DNA from: Natrinema soli
GTDB lineage: Archaea; Halobacteriota; Halobacteria; Halobacteriales; Natrialbaceae
DNA length: 10,478 nucleotides
NCBI RefSeq assembly: GCF_028618695.1
Contig: NZ_JAQIVI010000402.1
Coordinates: 1-10,478 of the forward strand
Direction of reading: 5' to 3'
Below are positions 6,029 to 10,478 of the stretch, in pieces (position 1 is the stretch's first letter; each line of letters opens with the position of its first letter). The notes under the pieces were generated by a model that was given only the letters and a program-made list of their open reading frames with translations, did no database searches and had not been told where the DNA came from. Both the position numbers and the translations under genes were made by a program.

Positions 6029-6681
6029 TGAGCTATCGAACCGAGCGGAACCCCGACCCCGAACTGACGTTCAGCGACACGGAACTGCGCGACCTCGCCG
6101 TCGCGTGGACCGCGCTGAGCATCGCGTTCGCGTTGATACGAGCACCGTTTCACAGGGGACTCGCCAGCTTCGAGGAGTTCGTCCTCTCGATCGGCGTGAG
6201 TTTCGTGACCGTGGGCGTCGGATTCCTCCTGCACGAACTCGCACACAAAGTCGTCGCGATCGAACACGGTCAGCTCGCGGAGTTTCGAGCGGACTATCAG
6301 ATGCTCGTCCTGGCGCTTTTGGGTGCGGTCGTGGGGTTCCTGTTCGCCGCACCCGGAGCGGTCTACCATCAGGGCCAGATCACGAAGCGAGAGAACGGAC
6401 TCATCGCAATTGCGGGACCAGTGACGAACCTCCTGCTCGCCCTCCTTTTTCTCCCGTTACTGCTCTTTTACGGAGCACCCGGCTTCTTCGCCGGCATTCT
6501 CGGGGTGATCGGGCAGATGGGGATCGTCATTAATCTCTTTCTGGCTGCGTTCAACATGATCCCGTTCGGCCCGCTGGACGGAAAGTCCGTCCTCCAGTGG
6601 CACAAGGGCGTCTTCGCGCTGGTCTTCGTCCCGAGCGTGGTGTTGGCCGTGTTCGCAATCGTCCGCCTCGGGCTCTTTTGA
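6028..6681 (+). CDS. Site-2 protease-like membrane metalloprotease (peptidase M50 type)
   Basis: A 217-residue protein with about six membrane helices. The zinc site is visible as HELAH (69-73; H69, E70, H73) inside the second helix, and the third-ligand motif NMIPFGPLDG (176-185) carries D184. Both are hallmarks of intramembrane zinc proteases of the S2P/M50 class, which cut membrane proteins within or near the lipid bilayer. There is no PDZ or CBS domain, so this is a minimal catalytic core; the substrate is unknown. The IAIAGPVTNLLLALLF stretch (127-142) is the usual conserved helix between the two zinc motifs. The start codon overlaps the TraB stop (TAATG), which fixes the start and implies co-expression and perhaps joint function in the membrane. 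Confidence 0.9.
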   Translation: MSYRTERNPDPELTFSDTELRDLAVAWTALSIAFALIRAPFHRGLASFEEFVLSIGVSFVTVGVGFLLHELAHKVVAIEHGQLAEFRADYQMLVLALLGAVVGFLFAAPGAVYHQGQITKRENGLIAIAGPVTNLLLALLFLPLLLFYGAPGFFAGILGVIGQMGIVINLFLAAFNMIPFGPLDGKSVLQWHKGVFALVFVPSVVLAVFAIVRLGLF

Positions 6682-6687
6682 ATCCCT

Positions 6688-6744
6688 GAGGCGGTTCCCG
6701 ACGACCGTCTTGGGCCCTCCGCGACGGTTCCCGATAACCGCCTC
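6688..6744. repeat. Nested inverted repeat after the TraB-M50 operon
   Basis: The outer arms GAGGCGGTT (6688-6696) and AACCGCCTC (6736-6744) are perfectly complementary. The inner arms ACCGTC (6704-6709) and GACGGT (6723-6728) are complementary too, separated from the outer pair by seven bases on each side, with a 13-base loop. CGGTTCCCGA also appears as a direct repeat on the two sides. It starts seven bases after the M50 stop, so an RNA stem at the end of the operon is plausible. It lacks the usual T-run of a terminator. Confidence 0.55.
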
Positions 6745-6788
6745 GAGCGCTCTCCTCGGCAGTGTCGATCCCTCCGCCGGACCGGTGA

Positions 6789-6795
6789 CCTTTTG
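6789..6795 (+). promoter_or_regulatory. TATA-like element of purM
   Basis: CCTTTTG lies about 27 bases before the ATG at 6820 in otherwise GC-rich sequence. This matches leaderless haloarchaeal promoters and supports 6820 over the in-frame ATG at 6793. Confidence 0.4.
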
Positions 6796-6819
6796 CTCGC
6801 CCCGAGAGGTCCTTCGAGT

Positions 6820-7815
6820 ATGACCGACACGGACGACGAGAAGACCGATGCGGACCGACTCACGTACGCCGAGACCGGCGTCGACATCGACGCGAGCGAG
6901 GACGCGACCGCGGCGCTGCTCGAGGCCTTCGGGAGCGACCTGCGGACCGAGTACGCCGGCCTGCTCGACATCGGTGACCGATATCTCGCGCTAGCGACCG
7001 ATGGCGTGGGGACGAAACTGCTCGTCGCCGAGGCGATCGGGGACTTCTCGACGATCGGCATCGACTGCATCGCGATGAACGTCAACGACCTCGTCGCGGC
7101 GGGCGTCGAACCCGTCGCCTTCGTCGACTACCTCGCGATCGACGAGCCCGACGAGCACCTCACGAACCAGATCGGCGAGGGGCTCGCGGTCGGCCTCGAG
7201 CAGGCCGATCTCACGATGCTCGGCGGCGAGACGGCGGTCATGCCCGAGGTCGTGAAGGGGTTCGATCTGGCGGGGACGTGCGCCGGCCTGGCCGACAAAG
7301 ACGAAATCTTCGAGGGCGAGGCCGAGGTCGGCGACGCGCTGGTCGGCTTCCCCTCGAACGGAATTCACTCGAACGGGTTGACCCTCGCTCGCGAAGCGGC
7401 GACCCGCGAGCACGAGTACACCGACGAGTTCCCGCTCGATCCGGAGCGGACGATCGGCGAGGAACTGTTGCGGCCGACCCGGATTTATACGGATCTGCTC
7501 GAGCCGATGCGCGAGCACGGGGTTCGCGCGGCGGCCCACGTCACGGGCGGCGGCTGGACGAATCTGCTGCGAATGGGCGAGCACGAGTACGTGATCGACG
7601 ACCCGCTGCCGGCCCAGCCGGTCTTCGAATTCGTCCAGGAGAAGGGCAACGTGACCGACGAGGAGATGCACCGGACGTTCAACATGGGGACCGGGTTCGT
7701 CGTCGCGCTGTCCGAGGAGCGGGCCGACGGGCTGGTCGCGGCAACTGACGGGCGGCTCATCGGCCGCGTCGGAGATGGCGATTCTGTCGAGATTCGCGGG
7801 CTCTCACTGACCTGA
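6820..7815 (+). CDS. purM: Phosphoribosylformylglycinamidine cyclo-ligase (AIR synthetase)
   Basis: A 331-residue cytoplasmic enzyme that closes the imidazole ring in purine synthesis: formylglycinamidine ribonucleotide plus ATP gives aminoimidazole ribonucleotide. Family motifs run in order: LTYAETGVDI (14-23), DGVGTK (61-66), DCIAMNVNDL (82-91), GGETAVMPE (135-143), GFPSNGIHSNG (176-186), HVTGGG (240-245) and FNMGTG (287-292). The length is close to the bacterial enzyme (about 345), and both halves of the PurM fold are complete. The ATG at 6820 places a short acidic leader before the YAETGVDI motif; nine further residues are available to 6793, but the TATA-like box would then lie inside the gene. 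No other purine gene is adjacent, so it stands alone, with a macro-domain gene converging on it. Confidence 0.97.
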   Translation: MTDTDDEKTDADRLTYAETGVDIDASEDATAALLEAFGSDLRTEYAGLLDIGDRYLALATDGVGTKLLVAEAIGDFSTIGIDCIAMNVNDLVAAGVEPVAFVDYLAIDEPDEHLTNQIGEGLAVGLEQADLTMLGGETAVMPEVVKGFDLAGTCAGLADKDEIFEGEAEVGDALVGFPSNGIHSNGLTLAREAATREHEYTDEFPLDPERTIGEELLRPTRIYTDLLEPMREHGVRAAAHVTGGGWTNLLRMGEHEYVIDDPLPAQPVFEFVQEKGNVTDEEMHRTFNMGTGFVVALSEERADGLVAATDGRLIGRVGDGDSVEIRGLSLT

Positions 7816-7956
7816 ACGCGGTCGATCTCGCCTCGAACACCGGTTCGCATTTCATCGCCGAGATGGCACCTTGGAGGGGCCTTCACTCTCCTGTTCATTC
7901 CGCCGAACCGGCCAGCAGATCGATCGAATCGGTCCCCTCTCGGCGGTGCGTGCTGG

Positions 7957-8460
7957 CTACTCGTCGTTGCCGGTCGCGGCTCGGATCGCGTCGAACTCCT
8001 CGTCGCTGTAGGCGATGAATCGCACGTCCTCGAGCGTGTCGGGCTCGTAGTCTACGATTTCCTCGCCGATGATCGCGGCACCGTCGGTGAGGTCGAAGCC
8101 GGCGACGCCACAGCCCAGCGCCGGTATCACGAGCGACTGGCAGTCCAGTTCGTCGGCTTTCTCGAGGGCGTTGCGCGTGGCAGCACGAATGCTCGAAGCG
8201 GTCGCTTCGCCGTCACCGTAGTGGGGCATCGCGGCGGCGTGGATGACGTACTCGGCATCGTGATCGTGGGCGCCGGTAACCGCGACCGCGCCGAGATCGA
8301 CGGGCCCCTTCTCCATCGCATCCTCGTTGATTTCCTCGCCCGCACCGCGTCGGAGCGCGCCGGCGACGCCGGATCCCATCCGGAGGCTCGTGCCGGCCGC
8401 ATTCACGAGTGCGTCGGCGGACTGCGCAGCGATGTCGCCCTGAATGACATCGTACTCCAT
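7957..8460 (-). CDS. Macro domain protein (ADP-ribose binding)
   Basis: A 167-residue single macro domain. IQGDI (6-10) is the first strand with the adenine-contacting D9; VNAAGTSLRMGSGVAGALRRGAG (19-41 in part) is the first ribose/diphosphate loop; VIPALGCGVAGF (111-122) is the second phosphate loop. Macro domains bind ADP-ribose and derivatives, and many remove ADP-ribose or acetyl groups from them. The loop here has GSGVAGA, without the Asp found after GGGV in MacroD-type hydrolases, which puts it nearer the AF1521-like type; enzymatic activity is therefore uncertain. The start ATG directly precedes the first strand. The gene is the downstream member of a same-strand pair with 8533-8856, separated by 72 bases with its own T-rich promoter stretch, so it may also be transcribed alone. 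Confidence 0.93.
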   Translation of the reverse strand: MEYDVIQGDIAAQSADALVNAAGTSLRMGSGVAGALRRGAGEEINEDAMEKGPVDLGAVAVTGAHDHDAEYVIHAAAMPHYGDGEATASSIRAATRNALEKADELDCQSLVIPALGCGVAGFDLTDGAAIIGEEIVDYEPDTLEDVRFIAYSDEEFDAIRAATGNDE

Positions 8461-8532
8461 ACGCGAGGGTTCCGGATCGAACCCAATGAAACTACTCGTG
8501 GTGTTCCTCGGCTCGACCCGTGTTCGGGCGAC

Positions 8533-8856
8533 TCACTCCGTTCGAATCCAGTCGTCCCGTACCGGCCGGGTCGCGATATCGGCGTTCGCGATCCCGTAGA
8601 ACTTCTCGCGGCCGACCGGCGTTCGGAGTCGCAGGATGCAGGTGTAGTCGGTCACCTCGAACGCGGTCACCGTTCGGGTGGACCGTCGGTGATCGAATCG
8701 GAAGAGCCGGTCCGCGTCCGTTTCGACGGTAATCCGGTTACCGAGCGACCAGCTCAGCGACTCGACGTGCTCGACGTCGACGTCGAACAGGTGAGCAATC
8801 AGGTCCCGTCCTCGCCGACCCATTGCGCCCTGTGACCGGTTCTCGTGTGAACTCAT
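8533..8856 (-). CDS. Conserved-looking small protein of unknown function
   Basis: A 107-residue soluble protein that I do not recognise. After a polar N-terminus comes LIAHLFDVDVEHVESLSW (19-36), then alternating beta-like strands NRITVETD, LFRFDHR, TRTVTAFEVTDYTCILRLRTP and REKFYGIANADI, ending DDWIRTE. The pattern suggests a small alpha plus beta domain. The frame is open upstream to 9033, but the ATG at 8856 is chosen because an A/T-tract lies 26-32 bases before it; a second ATG at 8823 (MGRRGRDL) is a possible alternative. No membrane helix or metal motif is seen. It is divergent from the small gene at 9101 and upstream of the macro-domain gene on the same strand. Confidence 0.7.
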   Translation of the reverse strand: MSSHENRSQGAMGRRGRDLIAHLFDVDVEHVESLSWSLGNRITVETDADRLFRFDHRRSTRTVTAFEVTDYTCILRLRTPVGREKFYGIANADIATRPVRDDWIRTE

Positions 8857-8861
8857 ATGAC

Positions 8862-8888
8862 GAACGTTTCGTTCCGGCCCGAAAAAAG
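8862..8888 (-). promoter_or_regulatory. Promoter with short palindrome before the 8533-8856 gene
   Basis: A perfect inverted repeat GAACG-TTT-CGTTC (8862-8874) sits between the start codon at 8856 and a T-tract (minus strand, about 8882-8888) in the TATA position. A dyad at the transcription start suggests an operator, though it is short enough to arise by chance. Confidence 0.35.
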
Positions 8889-9051
8889 ATACTATCTTCG
8901 CGTGGCCCTCTCGCACGGGAAAGTCGGCGACTGTTCGACGGATATCTGGCAAAAACGACGCTACAGGCCTTGATGCGACTGACAGAGTACAAGTGCAGTA
9001 AATTCTGCCGCGAACGCACATCGAATCTGACACCTGTGCCGATCCCGAATC

Positions 9052-9065
9052 TTAGGCCGACCAAA
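9052..9065 (+). promoter_or_regulatory. Putative metal-regulator box 1 (degenerate)
   Basis: TTAGGCCGACCAAA matches 12 of 14 positions of the better palindrome 26 bases downstream. It lies just upstream of the TATA-like T-run. Two boxes about two and a half helical turns apart suggest a pair of regulator dimers. Confidence 0.45.
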
Positions 9066-9074
9066 ACCTTTTTA

Positions 9075-9094
9075 GAATTAGGCCTACCTAATTC
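9075..9094 (+). promoter_or_regulatory. Putative metal-regulator box 2, perfect palindrome
   Basis: GAATTAGG (9075-9082) and CCTAATTC (9087-9094) are perfect inverted arms around a four-base spacer CCTA. The core TTAGGnnnnCCTAA resembles operators of DtxR-family iron/manganese repressors, whose bacterial consensus contains TTAGGTTAGCCTAA. It lies between the T-run at 9069-9074 (TATA position) and the start codon at 9101, where a bound protein should block transcription. Family assignment of the regulator is inference. Confidence 0.6.
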
Positions 9095-9100
9095 AGCGTA

Positions 9101-9268
9101 ATGGACGTACCCGCCCGACGGGAGGATCCCGATCTCGACGAGGAACATGAGGAGCCGGCAGCGATTGTGAGCAGTCACGAGACCCGCCCTGGAAAGATCG
9201 TCTTTACCGAACGAAACAACAACGATGGCTGGATCGCGACGGATCTGGTCATCGACCTCGAACGCTGA
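9101..9268 (+). CDS. 55-residue acidic protein under a metal-box promoter (possibly DUF7331-like)
   Basis: MDVPARREDPDLDEEHEEPA is an acidic, disordered-looking N-terminus. It is followed by AIVSSHETRPGKIVFTERN (21-39) and DGWIATDLVIDLER (42-55), which look like short beta strands. The overall pattern (SSxE..., IVFTE, N-rich turn, WIATD..DL) is reminiscent of small haloarchaeal proteins of the DUF7331 type, but I could not verify this. The ATG lies seven bases after a perfect GAATTAGG/CCTAATTC palindrome and about 30 bases after a TATA-like T-run, so a leaderless transcript is likely. It has no cysteines and no membrane helix. Convergent with dpsA, whose promoter has a similar box, which suggests the gene belongs to an iron or manganese response. 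Confidence 0.7.
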   Translation: MDVPARREDPDLDEEHEEPAAIVSSHETRPGKIVFTERNNNDGWIATDLVIDLER

Positions 9269-9386
9269 TCGCGCCGCCGCTCGGGGTCTCGATCGGTGCG
9301 ACAGTATCGCGCCGCGAACGCTCCCTCGTTCTGCGAAAAATCGGTTTCCGCTAGTCGATCGTCGACACGGTTTCGGGCTCGATTCC

Positions 9387-9932
9387 TCAGTGGGTCGCTT
9401 CCTCGAGCACCAGCGTGTCGTCCTCGAGGTAGTGCTCGAAGTGGTGGCCGTCATCCTCGAGCGTGACGAGGATCTCTCGAAGGATCTCGGCGGTCGCGGG
9501 ATCGCCCAGGTTTTCGGCGAGTTCGATGCTGCCGCGCATCGACTCGATGATGTCGCCGTACATCTCGAGGTCGTTCTCGAACATCGTTCGGATATCGTAG
9601 ACGTCCTCGCCCTCGAACTCGACGGTGGCGCGGTCCTCCTGATTCGACGGGCCCGAAACGGGGACGCCGCCCAGCGCCTGCGCTCGCTCGGCGATCACGT
9701 CGGCACCTTCCTCGACGTGTTCGTAGGCCTCCTCGAGGAACTCGTGGAGCGGCAGGAACTCCGCGCCCTCGACGACCCAGTGGTGTTTCTTCAACTGGTG
9801 GTAGAGGACGTAGGAGTTGGCCAGCTCCGTGTTCAACGCGTCGACGATCTGCTCGGACTTTTCCTGCTCGAGTCGAAGCGCGTTCTCTTCGACACTGTCT
9901 GCCGATTGGCGGACGGTCTTTTGAGTACTCAT
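9387..9932 (-). CDS. dpsA: DpsA, DNA-protecting ferritin-like protein
   Basis: A 181-residue Dps protein strongly resembling Halobacterium DpsA (start MSTQK, LANSYVLYHQLKKHHW, DVYDIR, YGDIIE, LAENLGD, HYLEDDTLV). Dps proteins form 12-subunit shells that oxidise Fe2+ and store it as ferric mineral, lowering oxidative damage. The inter-subunit ferroxidase ligands are all present with canonical spacing: H51, H63, D78 and E82. The ATG at 9932 is chosen over one at 9962 because MSTQK matches the Halobacterium start and a TATA-like CTTTATGT (minus strand) lies about 30 bases before it. A TTAGGTATACCAAA palindrome further upstream suggests metal-dependent control, plausibly activation when iron is plentiful. 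Confidence 0.96.
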   Translation of the reverse strand: MSTQKTVRQSADSVEENALRLEQEKSEQIVDALNTELANSYVLYHQLKKHHWVVEGAEFLPLHEFLEEAYEHVEEGADVIAERAQALGGVPVSGPSNQEDRATVEFEGEDVYDIRTMFENDLEMYGDIIESMRGSIELAENLGDPATAEILREILVTLEDDGHHFEHYLEDDTLVLEEATH

Positions 9933-9958
9933 CCTACTCCGTAGTAGACGCGCATTCC

Positions 9959-9966
9959 ACATAAAG
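9959..9966 (-). promoter_or_regulatory. dpsA: TATA-like element of dpsA
   Basis: CTTTATGT on the minus strand lies about 30 bases before the dpsA ATG, giving a transcript with little or no leader. It fixes the position of the upstream box (9989-10002) as lying outside the basal promoter. Confidence 0.5.
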
Positions 9967-9988
9967 CCTTCCCCTGAGTGAATATTTC

Positions 9989-10002
9989 TTTGGTATACCT
10001 AA
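9989..10002 (-). promoter_or_regulatory. Putative metal-regulator box upstream of the dpsA promoter
   Basis: On the minus strand the site reads TTAGGTATACCAAA, an imperfect palindrome around GGTATACC. It shares TTAGG and ACC at the same spacing with the two boxes before the 9101 gene. Its edge is some 22 bases upstream of the dpsA TATA element, a position more usual for an activator than for a repressor in archaea. It is about 135 bases from the start of the aldehyde dehydrogenase gene on the other strand, too far for simple repression of that gene. Confidence 0.45.
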
Positions 10003-10100
10003 AGTATAGTTCTCGATAGACAGTGATTTGTTTGACAAGGGGGGATCTGGACGTGTTATCGAACGACACCGTCAATATCATCTTTATTTTTTCGGGCTTG

Positions 10101-10108
10101 AGTAAACA
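10101..10108 (+). promoter_or_regulatory. TATA-like element of the aldehyde dehydrogenase gene
   Basis: AGTAAACA lies about 33 bases before the ATG at 10138 in an AT-rich stretch. A second T-rich run (TTTATTTTTT, 10083-10092) lies just upstream, so the exact box is uncertain. Confidence 0.35.
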
Positions 10109-10137
10109 TTTTCAGTGTCGACATCCAAGAGACGATC

Positions 10138-10478
10138 ATGGCAACCAGAATCGCACAGCGGCGAGAGCGGCTCTACGTCGACGGCGAGTGGCTCGAGAGC
10201 GAGAACGCGCTATCGGTCTCGGACCTGGCCGAGGGCGGGACGTTCGCACAGGTCGCCGCGGCGGGGCCGACAGAGGCCCGTGACGCGCTCGCGGCCGCCC
10301 ACGAGATCAAACCGGAACTGCGTGAGACGACGGTCGTCGAGCGCGCGAACTGGTGCGAGACGATCGCCGAGGGACTGCGCGAGCGCGAGGAGGAACTCGC
10401 GGAGGTCATCGTCCGCGAGGCGGGGAAACCGATTGCGTCGGCTCGCGGCGAGGTCGGACAGGCGGCCGAGCGCTTCGA
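10138..10478 (+). CDS. Aldehyde dehydrogenase family protein, N-terminal part
   Basis: The first 113 residues of a protein cut by the window end. LYVDGEW (12-18) is the N-terminal beta hairpin typical of NAD(P)-dependent aldehyde dehydrogenases. VVERANWCETIAEGLREREEELAEVIVREAGKPIASARGEV (66-106 in part) contains the RxxxL helix, the REAGKP motif (family usual ETGKP) and ARGEV before the oligomerisation and Rossmann parts. The enzymes oxidise aldehydes to acids; the catalytic Cys and Glu lie beyond the window, so substrate and coenzyme cannot be judged. The ATG at 10138 fits the family length before the VDGEW motif. The gene is divergent from dpsA with about 205 bases between their starts. Confidence 0.9.
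   Translation, partial: MATRIAQRRERLYVDGEWLESENALSVSDLAEGGTFAQVAAAGPTEARDALAAAHEIKPELRETTVVERANWCETIAEGLREREEELAEVIVREAGKPIASARGEVGQAAERF

Noticed and set aside
8995..9008. GCAG-TAAATT-CTGC inverted repeat in the divergent gap before the 9101 gene
   Set aside because: Only four-base arms and not at a promoter position.

Overview
The window looks like a piece of a haloarchaeal chromosome, possibly from the Natrialbales (genus-level placement is inference). The DNA is very GC-rich and full of CGA/TCG words, the predicted proteins are strongly acidic, several genes have a T/A-rich box about 26-30 bases before the start codon (leaderless or very short-leader archaeal transcripts), and there is a protein closely resembling Halobacterium DpsA.

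Layout. 1-144: end of an unidentified gene, perhaps a SAM methyltransferase. 264-404: small zinc-ribbon protein whose promoter carries three GTAACAC-like heptamers. 503-1529 (minus): two tandem paralogous acidic proteins of unknown function. 1708-1830: possible 40-residue membrane protein. 1925-2704: NagD-like HAD phosphatase. 2722-2912: gene-free, MITE-like element with imperfect inverted ends and internal 26-bp direct repeats. 3045-3272: glycine-zipper membrane protein, followed in the same frame by what looks like a decayed coding stretch. 3472-3927 (minus): hotdog acyl-CoA thioesterase. 4259-6681: two-gene operon of a TraB-family membrane protein and a site-2-type (M50) metalloprotease with overlapping stop and start. 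6820-7815: purM. 7957-8460 (minus): macro-domain protein. 8533-8856 (minus): unknown. 9101-9268: a 55-residue protein under two TTAGG...CCTAA operator-like boxes. 9387-9932 (minus): dpsA, with a third related box upstream of its promoter. 10138-end: start of an aldehyde dehydrogenase family gene.

How the parts fit. Most of the window is housekeeping (purine synthesis, thioesterase, phosphatase). Two parts stand out. The first is the TraB-M50 pair: two polytopic membrane proteins that are almost certainly co-translated, the first with a glycine-rich membrane block inserted into its TraB domain. The second is a putative metal-responsive regulon at 9052-10002: similar palindromes lie between TATA box and start of one gene (repressor geometry) but upstream of the TATA box of dpsA (activator geometry), as expected if one DtxR-like regulator treats uptake-type and storage genes oppositely. 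No tRNA, rRNA, CRISPR array or transposase gene was recognised.
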